Numbered from the stretch's first letter, positions 40,243 to 50,194 are shown. The stretch: 64,000 nucleotides of DNA from an uncultured Christensenella sp. (GCA_910578195.1 CAJTOY010000002.1:72272-136271); one strand, 5' to 3'. Translations and numbers: made by a program. Notes: generated by a model from the letters alone, not told the origin.

Positions 40243-41859
40243 TTAAGTCGTTGCGTTGATATATCTGTCGTAAGCCGCCTGATTGACGGATTTAACTTGT
40301 TCGATTGATAGGGCGTTTACTTTCAATAAATTGTTTTGCCAGTCGCTCATTGTCGGCGCTGATTTCGAGGTTACTCTGTTTGTAAACCACGAGGTTATAT
40401 TCTTGCCGAGCGAGGCTTCGTATTTGTTTAAAATATCGAGCTGTTCTTTCGTGTAGTTCAAGTTCGGTATAGCCGTCGCGCCCGCATAAGTGTGCGGTTT
40501 GACGTACGCTTCCAGCCTTTCCAGCCTCAGCTTTGCGCGGGGCTCCATCTCGACGTAATTTTCCCAGACCTCCGCGGTCAGATACACCACGCCGTAGGGG
40601 GCGTTCTTCATACGGAAGTCGTCGGCGCTTTGTCTGCCGTGGTCGTCGTTGGGTATAAGTTTTCCGTCCTCCTTCTGAGCCTTGAACGCGCCCGATTCAA
40701 TCGAGCCGTAGTTGAGCTGAGCCGAATAGTCGGGCTCGAAAAACTTGTCGAAGTATGACAGCAAGCCCGCCTTATCCTTGCACGAGCCCAAAATCACGCA
40801 AGCGGATTTTTCCACTTCGAGCTCGTTGCTGAGCCCGACGTACTGCTTGTTGGTCGCGTCGTCGACGAGGGGTTGAAGCATAATGTAATCGTCTTGCTTA
40901 TCCTTGGAAACCACCGTTTCCTTTTCCCACCAATAGAAAGCGCCGTATCTGCCGTCCTGCCCCCTCGCAAGAAATTCGTCCTGCGTCTGCGAAAATGCAG
41001 TCGAACGGATAAGCCCCTTGTTGTACCAGTCGTTCAGTTCCTTTACGGCGTTAAACCAGTTTTCACTCTCGATGGTAAAGGTAATTTTGCCGTTTATCAC
41101 CGTCTTGTGTTCGGTATTCTCGGGAACGCCGAAAGAAGCTATCAAATCGCTTTCGTTGCCCTGCCAGTTGCCGCTGACGAACGCGAGCGGAACCTCGTTG
41201 CTTTTATCCTTGTCGCCGTCCATGTCGAGGGACGCGAACTGCTGCAAGATTGCCTTGAACTCGCCGCGTTTGAGCTTCAAGCCGTCGTTCAAGTCCTCGG
41301 GTTTCAGCCTTACGCCCGCGGGCATATTGCCGTCCGCAATCAGCTTTTTTACCCACGCTTTATTGAGAAACAGAATATTCGGGTAGGCTTTCAGACCCAT
41401 TTCCTCCACGCGCGGAAGGGAATAAATGTGTCCGTCGGGGGATTTGAGCGCCTCGGCGATATCGGGGCGGGTTTCGAGAATTTTTTTTAAGTTGGGCATA
41501 TAGTTCAGATATTCGTCAATCGCCGCAATCCTGCCCCTTCTGCCGTAATTGTAAAGCTGCAAATTCGAAAAACCCGAGTGATAAATCGCATCGATACCCT
41601 TAATTCCCACCGGGTCGGTGTTGTTCGAGTACTGCGTCGAGGTGTTGTATATCCAGTAGACGTCCCTCCCCGTCTCTCTCGCGAGCGACTTGAAAACGGG
41701 CATGGAGTTGTAGTCTTTTACCGTCTCCTCCTTGACGGCGAGCACGGTGAACTCGTGCTTGTCGTCATCGTCGTCGTCCGAGCACGCCGCAGCGGTTGTC
41801 GCAAACGCAGCGCAAAGCGTTGCGGCAAATATAATGGCAAGTAATTTTTTTATTTTCAT
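40243..41859 (-). CDS. Extracellular oligosaccharide-binding lipoprotein (ABC importer)
   Basis: A 538-residue LipO-type binding protein: signal peptide with Cys26, a poly-Asp stretch (CSDDDDDDK), then a two-lobed bacterial family-1 fold (LYNYGRRGRIAAIDEYLNYM, SLPRVEEMGLKAYPNILFLN, FYWWEKETVVSKD). It should bind fructo-oligosaccharides outside the membrane and deliver them to the permease pair directly downstream of the promoter-proximal genes. It lies 12 bases after the second permease gene. Confidence 0.9.
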   Translation of the reverse strand: MKIKKLLAIIFAATLCAAFATTAAACSDDDDDDKHEFTVLAVKEETVKDYNSMPVFKSLARETGRDVYWIYNTSTQYSNNTDPVGIKGIDAIYHSGFSNLQLYNYGRRGRIAAIDEYLNYMPNLKKILETRPDIAEALKSPDGHIYSLPRVEEMGLKAYPNILFLNKAWVKKLIADGNMPAGVRLKPEDLNDGLKLKRGEFKAILQQFASLDMDGDKDKSNEVPLAFVSGNWQGNESDLIASFGVPENTEHKTVINGKITFTIESENWFNAVKELNDWYNKGLIRSTAFSQTQDEFLARGQDGRYGAFYWWEKETVVSKDKQDDYIMLQPLVDDATNKQYVGLSNELEVEKSACVILGSCKDKAGLLSYFDKFFEPDYSAQLNYGSIESGAFKAQKEDGKLIPNDDHGRQSADDFRMKNAPYGVVYLTAEVWENYVEMEPRAKLRLERLEAYVKPHTYAGATAIPNLNYTKEQLDILNKYEASLGKNITSWFTNRVTSKSAPTMSDWQNNLLKVNALSIEQVKSVNQAAYDRYINATT

Positions 41860-41871
41860 AATTTTCTCCGT

Positions 41872-42777
41872 CTATTTGAACGAGCCGACGAGCACGCCCT
41901 GCCCGAAATGCTTTTCTATCACGGGATAGAGAATGAGTATAGGCACGGTCGCGACGATTATAGAGGTAAATTTTATTTGCGTCGCAATGCGCATCTGGTC
42001 CAGAATTACGTCGCCCTCGCCGCCCGCTGTGGCGTCCAGAAGTCCGTTCAACACCGTCTGTAACGGATAGAAATCCTTGTCGATATTAAAGATGTACGCG
42101 TCGATATAGTTGTTCCAGTGACCGACCGCGTAAAACAGCACCATTACGCTGATTATCGATTTCGCGACGGGAAGCACCAAATCGAAAAACGTTCTTATCT
42201 CGCCCGCGCCGTCTATCTGCCCCGCTTCGAGCACCTCTTTGGGAACATTGCTTTGGAAAAACGACTTGCACATAAACACGTTGTACACGCTTACGCCCCC
42301 GCCTATTATCAAAATCAGCGGGTTTTGATAGAGCCCGAGCGCGCGACAAAGTATAACGTACGGCACGAGTCCGCCGCCGAAAAACATGGTTATAATCAGA
42401 AGCGCCATTATGACCTTTCTGAACGGCAGATAGTCGCGCGAAAGCGCCCAGCCCGCGGGTATGGTAAGCACTATGTTGAACACCGTTCCGAATATAGTGT
42501 AAACAAGAGTGTTGAAATATCCCCGCCAGATATCGTCGCGGTTGAAAAGCTGGGCATAGCCCGAAAAGGTGACCTTGACGGGATACAGCCAGACGTCGCC
42601 CGTCATTACCGCGTCCGGGTCGGATATCGAAGCTATGACAATATAATACAGCGGATAAATTACGATAACCGCCAGCAGAAAGAGAATAATTCCGCAAATG
42701 ACGTAGTAGACGTAGTCGGTCTTACTCTCTTTTATTTTGTTTTTCTTTTTTAACTGTTTGAGTTCCTTAGCGTCCAT
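41872..42777 (-). CDS. Carbohydrate ABC permease, LplC/YtcP type
   Basis: A 301-residue inner-membrane permease with six helices; the EAA loop reads KEVLEAGQIDGAGEIRTFFD, and the N-terminus carries the family motif LFLLAVIVIYPLYYIVIASI with SDPDAVMTGDVWLYP. Second permease of the CUT1 fructan importer; three bases from its partner. Confidence 0.92.
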   Translation of the reverse strand: MDAKELKQLKKKNKIKESKTDYVYYVICGIILFLLAVIVIYPLYYIVIASISDPDAVMTGDVWLYPVKVTFSGYAQLFNRDDIWRGYFNTLVYTIFGTVFNIVLTIPAGWALSRDYLPFRKVIMALLIITMFFGGGLVPYVILCRALGLYQNPLILIIGGGVSVYNVFMCKSFFQSNVPKEVLEAGQIDGAGEIRTFFDLVLPVAKSIISVMVLFYAVGHWNNYIDAYIFNIDKDFYPLQTVLNGLLDATAGGEGDVILDQMRIATQIKFTSIIVATVPILILYPVIEKHFGQGVLVGSFK

Positions 42778-42780
42778 ATA

Positions 42781-43776
42781 TCACCACATACTCTGATTTG
42801 CAATTTTCTTCGACGTGAAGTTAGCTATTATCAACAGCGCGACGTTGATTACCGAGTTGAAAAGTCCAGCCGCGGTACCCACGCCGTACTGTCCGCCCAA
42901 AAGTCCGAAGGTGTAGACGTAGGTCGAGAGAATTTCGCTTGTCGAAAGGTTTCCGCCCGTCTGCATAAGCAGTACCTTTTCATAGCCGCAGCTCATTAGG
43001 TTGCCCACCGACAAAATCATAAGCATTATAATCGTTGGCGCAATCGCGGGCAAGTCTACGCTGAAAATTCTTCTGAACCTCGACGCTCCGTCCACCTTAG
43101 CCGCCTCGTGCAAGGCGGGGTCGACGCCCGACAGCGCCGCAAGATATATTATCGCCGACCAACCGAAGTCCTGCCAGTTACCCGAGAATATGAACAGCGG
43201 TCTGAACGCTTCGGGCTTCAAAAACAGCTGTAAGCCGTTTACGTCGCCGCCGAGCTTTATGCTCAGCTGGTCCAATAGTCCGTCAGAGCCGAATATCAGT
43301 TTCAACATACCGACCAGCACGACAAGAGAAATGAAGTGCGGTGCGTAGTACAAAATCTGCAAGCCCTTTTTCGCCTTTTTCGAGCGAAGTGAATTGAGCA
43401 GCAGCGCGACGATTATCGGCAGCGGGAAGCCCACTATAAAGCCGAAAATGCATAGTAAAAACGTGTTTAAAAAGTAGTCCCAGAAATTCGGGTTGGAGAA
43501 AAATATTTTAAAGTTTCCGAACCCGACCCAGATTGTTTCCGTGCCTATTATGCTGTCGCCCGGCATATAGTCCTGAAACGCGACCAAAATTCCGTACATG
43601 GGAACGTAGCAGAAAATAAGAACGTAAATCAGCGCGGGCAGTATGAATACGAGTATCCAGCCCCGCCGTTTGAAATTGTCCTTCCACTTCTCCCACTTGG
43701 AGGGCTTTTTGTCGTTATTGACTTCGCCGTCCAGCGCTTCGTAGGCTTGCTCGACGAGCAGCTCGCTGTTTTCCAT
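42781..43776 (-). CDS. Carbohydrate ABC permease, LplB/YteP type
   Basis: A 331-residue permease with ~50 cytoplasmic residues, six helices (first WILVFILPALIYVLIFCYVP), FQDYMPGD after the first helix, and the EAA loop PALHEAAKVDGASRFRRIFS. First permease of the importer; it pairs with the gene at 41872 and the binding protein at 40243. Confidence 0.92.
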   Translation of the reverse strand: MENSELLVEQAYEALDGEVNNDKKPSKWEKWKDNFKRRGWILVFILPALIYVLIFCYVPMYGILVAFQDYMPGDSIIGTETIWVGFGNFKIFFSNPNFWDYFLNTFLLCIFGFIVGFPLPIIVALLLNSLRSKKAKKGLQILYYAPHFISLVVLVGMLKLIFGSDGLLDQLSIKLGGDVNGLQLFLKPEAFRPLFIFSGNWQDFGWSAIIYLAALSGVDPALHEAAKVDGASRFRRIFSVDLPAIAPTIIMLMILSVGNLMSCGYEKVLLMQTGGNLSTSEILSTYVYTFGLLGGQYGVGTAAGLFNSVINVALLIIANFTSKKIANQSMW

Positions 43777-43787
43777 ATTCTGCCTCC

Positions 43788-46694
43788 TTATTTCGATTTG
43801 TATCTGCGTATCACCGTAAACGCAACGTACGCCAAAATCAACGCCGCGAATATCGCGATATCTATATAAAAGAACGTGTGGCTTATAAGCTCGATTTCAT
43901 CCTCGCGGAAATCCTCCTCGCCCGAAACGGTAAAGCTTGCGTAAGGTCTGCCCTTTGCCGTATAAGCCTTGACGGTGTGCGTACCGCCGATTAACCCGTC
44001 TATGGCGACGGTGATTGTATCGCCCGACCTTTCAAAGGGGAATTCCTTGCCGTTTATCTCTATCTTGTAGACCTCGACCCCGCCGCTTACCGCAAACGAA
44101 AGAACGTCGCCCTTCAAATATTCGTCCTTCAAAGGCACAAGGCTCGACTGCGCGAAGCTTGTTTTTATTTTGAAGTCGTACGAGGTGAAGCTTGTTACCG
44201 CCCTGAAATTATATTCGGTATCCGTTTCGAGGGTCGAGAGATAGCTTTCGCTCACCGTCAGCACTCCGTCAACATATATAAAGTCGCCCTCTTTCAGTCT
44301 GTAACTTCCGTCATCGGTGTTGACAACCTTGATAATTTCGTCCGCGCCCAGATAGACCGAACCGCCCGAAACCGACTTGTCTTTAAAGATTATATTGTTT
44401 ATCGACATTTCCGCATCGAACACGTTTACGCCCACTCTTCCGCCCGAAAAGCGGTCAAGTCTGCAAATTATCGACGCGGCTTTGTCATTGTCTGCGTATA
44501 CCTTTACGACGCCGCCTCCGACCGAAACGGTCAGCTTATATCCGCCGTCGAAATTATATTTTGCCGACTGCAACGTCTTTGCGGCAGTCTTTTCGCCGCA
44601 GAATTCGACCAGCTTTATTCTGTTCTCCTTGACGTCCGCCGTGACGAACCAGAAGCCCGACGGGTTGCCGTTATAGCCGAACGCGAGCCCGCCCGCCTGC
44701 GCGGTGTTCAAGGGATTGAAATAAGCCGAGTATTCGAATTCTTCCCCGAACCTGTCGCCGAATAAAAACGCGTCCTCTCTGCCTGCGCCGAAGAAAAGTC
44801 CGTCCTCGCGCACATATGAAAATCCGCGGTAGCGCTCGGTAAAATCAACGTCGCTTATAAGTCCGTTTTCGTAAATATATACCTCTATTTTCTTGTCGCC
44901 GACCCGCACCTCAGCGCTGCCCTTTTTCAGCGCCCTTATATATGCCGTGCCGTTAATTTGTTCGATTGAAATATTTCCCGCGCCGTCGGTAATTTCGAAG
45001 TTAAAGCTTTTGTCGCTGCCGAACGAAGAAGCGATAACCGGCTTAACCTCGCCTACGGTCATATCTATTTTATCGGTTGTGACCCAGAGTTCGTCGTTTT
45101 CTAAATTTCCGAATATGCCGTTTACTTTGTATATTTCCGCGTTTACCGTCAAGCTTCCGTCCGAAATCAGCCTTATGCCGTCGGAAATCGCCGAGGGGAA
45201 CACCGCCGAGAAAAAGCTTGCGTAGCCGCCGTTCGCAAACACGCTGATAAACGCCCTGTCGAGAAGTATCCGCAAGCCGAGCTTTCCGTCTGTAAGGGGC
45301 ACCTTCTTCGAATAGGTCTGTTTATAAAACTTTGTGTTTTCGGCAAGCAGCGAGCTTTGCGAGCGGTCGAGGGAAAGAGTGTTCGAGGCGACCTCGTAAG
45401 TAAGTTTAATTCTCTCCGCCGCGGAAACGCGCAAGTCAAGTTCGGCATAGCTTGCCGTACCGTCCGAAAAGTCGAGTTCGAGCACGACGTCTGCCTCGTT
45501 CGCCTTCACGTTCGCAAACGGGTTTTTGCCCGCTTCGTATCTCCCGTTTACTTCAATTTTTTCGCCGCGGAGCTTTTCGAAAGCTTCGACGGGCTTTCTT
45601 ATCAAGGTATAACCGTCTGTATCCTCGGCGAGCGCAAGCTCGCACGCGACGGTCATACCGCCGTTATAATTCTGTCTGTAATTTCTGTATTCGTCTACCG
45701 TGAGCCAGCTTGCCGACCAGCTGATGCCGTAAACCTTGCCGTCGGGCGAGTTATTGAACGACTGGAAGGCGTAGCTGTCTATCCCCTCGCTGAGCCGCTT
45801 CAACGGCTGCGAAGCTATAAAAAGTCCGCTTTCGTCGAGCTCGCCGACGGTGTAATATTCCGCGGGGTAAGGCGTGTCGACGCGGTTCGTTCCGTTGTAA
45901 GCGTGGCTTTTGTCCTTATCCTCGGGGGAAATTATGAGGACGTACTTTTCCTCGCCGCCTACCTCGAAGCGGGAAACGTCGGGGCACTCGCCCCAGAAGC
46001 CCGTTTCGCCGAGATACTCCCACTCCAAAAGGTTTTCCGAGGAGTACATTCTCACCGAACCGCCCCCTATCGCCATAAGCCATTTACCTAGCTTTTCGTT
46101 CCAAAACACCTTCGGGTCGCGGAATTCGTTGTCGCCCAAGCTGCCGTCCAGGGCGAGCTCGCCGTAAATTTCGAACTCCGTACCGTCGACGCTGTACGCG
46201 AGAATCTGGCGCTGAACGTCGTAGCCGAGCTCCTCGTTCCAGCACGGCTGGGTCATTATCGCAACAATTCCGCCCTTACCCTCGAACAGTCCGCTGGTGT
46301 TGTTTCCGTCGTACACAGCGCTGCCCGAAAAGAACATGCCGTAGAAGCTGTCGCCCGCCGTCTGCCACGCGGGTATCGCGACGGGCTGTTCAGTCCAGCT
46401 GACCAAATCCGCGCTCGTGGCGTGACCCCAGCTCATATTGCCCCAGACGTTCTCCTTTGCAGAGTTGTACTGGTAATACATATGATAAACGCCGTCGGCG
46501 TATAAAAGACCGTTGGGGTCGTTGTTCCAACCTCTGTAAGCCGAATAAGCCAGCTTGTTGCGGTAGCTTTCACCATATTCTTTTTCAGCTTCCGCGTCCG
46601 CGGAAAATTTGAACAGGCAAATTCCCGTAAGCGCCAAAACCAGCGCGATTACGGTCAAAACCGCCAACAAACCGCATTTCGTTTTTTCTCTCAT
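43788..46694 (-). CDS. Cell-anchored GH32 fructanase (levanase/inulinase-like)
   Basis: A 968-residue exo- or endo-fructanase: N-terminal signal/anchor helix (about 7-32), GH32 propeller with GWNNDPNG (Asp59), EFRDP (Asp193) and GECPD (Glu236), then a GH32 C-terminal sandwich (~380-540), a CBM66-like/LamG-type module (~615-770, DVDFTERYRGFSYVREDG, NPLNTAQAGGLAFGYNGNPS), further beta domains and a C-terminal membrane helix (FFYIDIAIFAALILAYVAFT) with a basic tail. It should cut fructan at the cell surface ahead of import. Second gene of the operon, 11 bases after the repeat lipoprotein. Confidence 0.88.
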   Translation of the reverse strand: MREKTKCGLLAVLTVIALVLALTGICLFKFSADAEAEKEYGESYRNKLAYSAYRGWNNDPNGLLYADGVYHMYYQYNSAKENVWGNMSWGHATSADLVSWTEQPVAIPAWQTAGDSFYGMFFSGSAVYDGNNTSGLFEGKGGIVAIMTQPCWNEELGYDVQRQILAYSVDGTEFEIYGELALDGSLGDNEFRDPKVFWNEKLGKWLMAIGGGSVRMYSSENLLEWEYLGETGFWGECPDVSRFEVGGEEKYVLIISPEDKDKSHAYNGTNRVDTPYPAEYYTVGELDESGLFIASQPLKRLSEGIDSYAFQSFNNSPDGKVYGISWSASWLTVDEYRNYRQNYNGGMTVACELALAEDTDGYTLIRKPVEAFEKLRGEKIEVNGRYEAGKNPFANVKANEADVVLELDFSDGTASYAELDLRVSAAERIKLTYEVASNTLSLDRSQSSLLAENTKFYKQTYSKKVPLTDGKLGLRILLDRAFISVFANGGYASFFSAVFPSAISDGIRLISDGSLTVNAEIYKVNGIFGNLENDELWVTTDKIDMTVGEVKPVIASSFGSDKSFNFEITDGAGNISIEQINGTAYIRALKKGSAEVRVGDKKIEVYIYENGLISDVDFTERYRGFSYVREDGLFFGAGREDAFLFGDRFGEEFEYSAYFNPLNTAQAGGLAFGYNGNPSGFWFVTADVKENRIKLVEFCGEKTAAKTLQSAKYNFDGGYKLTVSVGGGVVKVYADNDKAASIICRLDRFSGGRVGVNVFDAEMSINNIIFKDKSVSGGSVYLGADEIIKVVNTDDGSYRLKEGDFIYVDGVLTVSESYLSTLETDTEYNFRAVTSFTSYDFKIKTSFAQSSLVPLKDEYLKGDVLSFAVSGGVEVYKIEINGKEFPFERSGDTITVAIDGLIGGTHTVKAYTAKGRPYASFTVSGEEDFREDEIELISHTFFYIDIAIFAALILAYVAFTVIRRYKSK

Positions 46695-46705
46695 AATCTG
46701 CTCCG

Positions 46706-48934
46706 TTACTTGGTAAACGTTATCTCGGGCGTGCCGCTGTCCCAGCCGCTCGCGTGTTGTATTATAAAGTAAATCGTGTCGCCTTCTTTAAAGGATATCT
46801 TCTTTTTATATTCCACGGTACCCGACTGAAAGAATTCGGGTTTGCCGTAAATAACATCGTCGCCGTTTTTAATGCCGACGCGCACGTTGAATTTCGTATC
46901 CGCGCCCTCGTTAAGTCCGTTGCCCGTAAGCTTGAACGCAACGTCGACGGTGACGTCCGCGTCGAACGTGTAGGCTATGACCGCGAAGCCCTCTTTGACT
47001 TGAATGAAATCATTTCTTATGTCCGACTTGACGTTTTCTCCGTCGGTGTTCAGCCAGCCGAACTCGCCCGTCTTGTCTGCGGCGGTAAACGTAAAGTCCT
47101 CTTTTTCCCCGAACTGATATTCTGCCGAGCCGTAGCTCCACCCGCCGTTCGGGTTGCTTTCCAGTGAAAATTCGTTCTTGAAATTCGCGCTGTTCTTTGC
47201 GGGGAGGATCTCCGTCTTTGTTTCGCCGCAAGCGCAAGCGAACAGTTTTTCGCCCTCTTTGGTCAAAGTGGGTTGGACGGTTATCTCCCCTTCGCCCCAT
47301 TCGTGTGCGTGCTCCGCGGGCAATATCTCGCGTTTTGTTTCGCCGCAAGCCTCGCATCCGTAATCGACGTAACCGGGCACGTCGGTCGCGGGCTGTCTGC
47401 CGGTTTCAATCCACGCATGCGCCACAATTTCGGTTTCGATGCCGCACACTCCGCACACGTCGCGGTGTCCGCTTTCGCCGACCGACTTGCAATCATATTT
47501 GTGCTCAACGGTGTCCTTTGAAATAACTCTCGTCTGAGTGTCGCCGCACACGCATCTCCAAACGGTATAGCCGTCATCTTTGCACGTTGCGGGTTTCTCT
47601 GCCGTAAGCTCGTCATAGGCGTGCGGCGCTTCCCCGAACTTAATTCCGCAGTCGTCGTGACCGTCGCAGATTAGCCAGTGCTTATTTTCATCCTTGCCGT
47701 ATTCGGAAGAGGGACGGTGATTGAGCGACGGAATTTCGCGCGTGCTTTCGTATCCGCACACCGAGCACAGCGTCCCCATAACGCCTGCCTCTGTGTTCGT
47801 CGGGGGCGTTATAACCTCGCCGTCAGTCATAGTATGCGTAACGGGCGTTCCGTTTTTCCCGCAGTTTACGCATTTAAGGTAATGCCCCTCGGCGGAGGCG
47901 TTTATCCACTCGCCGCCGTACTCGTGGTCGGGACGGTCGGTCACAGTCTCGGTATAGGTTGCGGAACATTCCTTGCAAGTGAACGTTTTAACTCCGTCTG
48001 CGGAGCATGTGGGCGGTGCGGTAATTTCACCCTCGTTCCATATATGTACACATGCGCATGCCAGCGTAAAGGTCAGGCTGCCCGCGGGCTTGCCCTCGCC
48101 CGCGTTAGCGAAAACGAGGTAAATATATTCCCCCGCGGCGTTTACGGTGCCCTCAAAATTCCAGTCCTTGTTATCTTCGCTTACCGCAACCGACTTGCCC
48201 GCATAAATAAGCTTTGCCGAAAGGCGGGTGTTCTCTTCCTCGCCTACGAAAGACAAGGTTGCCTTCAAGCCCAAATCGCCCGAAACGTAGTAAGCGATAA
48301 CCGCGTTGCCCGCCGAATAAATTCCGTTCGCCGAAATTTCCACGCCCTCCGCCTTCCAGACGTCGGGCTGTTCCGCGTCCGTCTCGGTCAGTCTGACGAA
48401 CTCGAAATTTTCAAAATCGGCGGTATAACCGTACTCCCAATTAAAATCGGCGGGCAAGGTATTTTGGAATTGCTCGCCGAAGTCGGCGCGGGGCGCGGCA
48501 GTTCCCTTCTTTTCGGCGTCACAGTTTATACAATTATATACTATTTCGCCCGCCGCGTCCAGTGTGGGAATTACCGACAGCTTGCCGCCGTCCCAGACGT
48601 GCGCGGTCTTTTCGATTGCCTCATAATAAGAATTCCCGCAAGCCGTGCACGAAAAGGTTTTTGTCCCCTCTTCGGCGCAGGTCGGGGTCTGCGTTACTGT
48701 CCCGCCGTCGTACTCGTGCGCGAGCATACCTGTACGCTCGGTCATGGTTTCTTTACAGCCTTTTACAGTGCAGTTGAAGGTCTTTTCCCCCTCCGCCGTG
48801 CAAGTAGGCTGAATTGTCACTTCACCCTCGTTCCAGATATGCTCATGCAAGTCGGGCGAGCCGCACGCGCCAAATCCGAACACCGATAAAATCAACGTCA
48901 GCGAAACGGCAAACGCCGCAAATTTCTTTCCCAT
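46706..48934 (-). CDS. Lipoprotein with multiple Cys/Trp surface repeats
   Basis: A 742-residue first gene of the operon. Lipobox FGAC (Cys24). It carries several ~35-45-residue repeats of the form HxWxxGxxTxxPTCxxxGxxTFxCxxC (for example HIWNEGEVTIQPTCTAEGEK) between two beta-rich modules near 150-295 and 610-740 (YGYTADFENFEFVRLTETDA; WSYGSAEYQFGEKEDFTFTA). Such repeats are common in clostridial surface proteins, function unknown. Its place ahead of the fructanase suggests substrate capture or wall spacing. Confidence 0.75.
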   Translation of the reverse strand: MGKKFAAFAVSLTLILSVFGFGACGSPDLHEHIWNEGEVTIQPTCTAEGEKTFNCTVKGCKETMTERTGMLAHEYDGGTVTQTPTCAEEGTKTFSCTACGNSYYEAIEKTAHVWDGGKLSVIPTLDAAGEIVYNCINCDAEKKGTAAPRADFGEQFQNTLPADFNWEYGYTADFENFEFVRLTETDAEQPDVWKAEGVEISANGIYSAGNAVIAYYVSGDLGLKATLSFVGEEENTRLSAKLIYAGKSVAVSEDNKDWNFEGTVNAAGEYIYLVFANAGEGKPAGSLTFTLACACVHIWNEGEITAPPTCSADGVKTFTCKECSATYTETVTDRPDHEYGGEWINASAEGHYLKCVNCGKNGTPVTHTMTDGEVITPPTNTEAGVMGTLCSVCGYESTREIPSLNHRPSSEYGKDENKHWLICDGHDDCGIKFGEAPHAYDELTAEKPATCKDDGYTVWRCVCGDTQTRVISKDTVEHKYDCKSVGESGHRDVCGVCGIETEIVAHAWIETGRQPATDVPGYVDYGCEACGETKREILPAEHAHEWGEGEITVQPTLTKEGEKLFACACGETKTEILPAKNSANFKNEFSLESNPNGGWSYGSAEYQFGEKEDFTFTAADKTGEFGWLNTDGENVKSDIRNDFIQVKEGFAVIAYTFDADVTVDVAFKLTGNGLNEGADTKFNVRVGIKNGDDVIYGKPEFFQSGTVEYKKKISFKEGDTIYFIIQHASGWDSGTPEITFTK

Positions 48935-48990
48935 ATTTTCCTCCCTACATATACATTGATATTTTAAAACAACTTTTGTACTTTTCTTAC

Positions 48991-49019
48991 ATAATAAGTA
49001 AGCGACGAGCGTTTGTCAA
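48991..49019 (-). promoter_or_regulatory. Fructan operon promoter
   Basis: Minus strand TTGACA (49014-49019), 17-base spacer, TATTAT (48991-48996); RBS GGGAGGAAAAT precedes the first ATG (48934). The large palindrome ends ten bases upstream of the -35. Confidence 0.9.
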
Positions 49020-49028
49020 CCCAAATAA

Positions 49029-49056
49029 AATTTATTGTGCAATTGCACAATAAATT
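49029..49056. promoter_or_regulatory. LacI-type operator 1 (28-bp perfect palindrome)
   Basis: Perfectly symmetrical about TTGTGCAATTGCACAA, extending to AATTTA/TAAATT at the ends. It lies between the divergent fructan and regulator promoters, the usual place for a local LacI-family operator. Confidence 0.85.
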
Positions 49057-49059
49057 ATC

Positions 49060-49073
49060 GCACAAATTTGTGC
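49060..49073. promoter_or_regulatory. LacI-type operator 2
   Basis: GCACAAATTTGTGC, a 14-bp palindrome sharing the TTGTGC half-site, 11 bases before the -35 of the regulator gene. Likely autoregulation. Confidence 0.75.
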
Positions 49074-49083
49074 ATATGAAAAC

Positions 49084-49112
49084 TTGATTTTGTTTACGGA
49101 ATCCATTATAAT
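49084..49112 (+). promoter_or_regulatory. Regulator promoter, leaderless
   Basis: TTGATT (49084-49089), 17-base spacer, TATAAT (49107-49112). The ATG at 49119 falls at the expected transcript start. Confidence 0.75.
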
Positions 49113-49118
49113 ATAAAT

Positions 49119-50147
49119 ATGAAAAAGGCAGTGACAATAAAAGAGATTGCGGAGCAGCTAAACCTTTCGAGAAACACGGTTGCAAAGGCGCTTAACGGAC
49201 AGTATGTGCCGAAAAAAACGCGTGAGCTTGTTTTGCGGAAAGCGCAGGAAATGAAGTATAAGTCGCTGAACGTGAGCCATATAGAATCGGGCGCGAAAAA
49301 GTACCGCATACTTCTCGTTTCGGGCAAGCCGCTGAACAATATGAACTACTTCGTGCCGCTTATCAAAAGCATCGAGAACAACTGCTACGAAAAGAATTAC
49401 GAGCTTTTCCAGTACACCTACAACGGCAGTAAAACCCCGTTTAAGGAGGTTTCTGACTACGTCAACGATTTGAAAGCCGACGGCATAGTCGCAATAGAGT
49501 GCTTCGATAAGAATTTTATAGCCAACCTCGTAAACCTCGGCAAGCCCGTATGCTTCAATGACTTTTCCACGTCCGACGTATCCGCAAATTACAACTACGA
49601 TATCATAAGCGCGAACGACGAGCAGTCGGTTTTCAGAATAGTCAAGTCGCTGCACGCGAAGTACGGGACGACGCGGTTTACCTTCGTCGGCGACAACAAG
49701 CATTGCAGAAGCTTTCACGACAGATATTACGGCATGCTTACGGGCATACTCTCCGTTCGCGGAGCGCACAACCGCCCAGAGGATATTCTTTGCAGCGACG
49801 AGGTGTTTAATTACGGCAACCCCGAAGCGCTGAAAACCGAAATTCTTAAACTCAAATACCGCCCCGAGTGCTTTATATGCTGTAACGATTTCGTGGCGAG
49901 GGGCGTGTGCAACGCGCTTAAACTTTTAAACGTGAACGTGCCGAAGAACGCGCTTGTCGTCGGCTTTGACAACGTTTCGGAGGCGTTCGCTACCGCGCCC
50001 GCCATAACCTCTTTTTCGGTAGACAAAGAGTTTTTGGGCACGGAGACGATACGCACGCTCGTCAACAGAATCGAAAACCCGAATATCCCTTCGCGGACGA
50101 TTATCGTTTCCACAAAGCTCATTCCCCGCGCCTCCACAGAGGCGTGA
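49119..50147 (+). CDS. LacI/GalR-family regulator of the fructan operon
   Basis: A 342-residue regulator with N-terminal LacI helix-turn-helix TIKEIAEQLNLSRNTVAKAL and hinge region, then a periplasmic-binding-protein-like effector domain (IVAIECFDKNFIANLVNLGK; FICCNDFVARGVCNALKLL; ALVVGFDNVSEAFATAP). It should repress (or activate) the divergent fructan operon through the palindromes at 49029 and 49060. The first recognition helix differs slightly from classic LacI (VAKALNG in place of VSRVLNG). The mRNA is probably leaderless. Divergence from the operon makes the link strong. Confidence 0.9.
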   Translation: MKKAVTIKEIAEQLNLSRNTVAKALNGQYVPKKTRELVLRKAQEMKYKSLNVSHIESGAKKYRILLVSGKPLNNMNYFVPLIKSIENNCYEKNYELFQYTYNGSKTPFKEVSDYVNDLKADGIVAIECFDKNFIANLVNLGKPVCFNDFSTSDVSANYNYDIISANDEQSVFRIVKSLHAKYGTTRFTFVGDNKHCRSFHDRYYGMLTGILSVRGAHNRPEDILCSDEVFNYGNPEALKTEILKLKYRPECFICCNDFVARGVCNALKLLNVNVPKNALVVGFDNVSEAFATAPAITSFSVDKEFLGTETIRTLVNRIENPNIPSRTIIVSTKLIPRASTEA

Positions 50148-50165
50148 AATGGCAAAAATAAGTTG

Positions 50166-50194
50166 TTGACAAATCGCCTTTCAAATATTAAAAT
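50166..50194 (+). promoter_or_regulatory. Promoter of the YwaF-like gene, leaderless
   Basis: TTGACA (50166-50171), 17-base spacer, TAAAAT (50189-50194); the ATG at 50202 begins eight bases after the -10. Confidence 0.7.
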
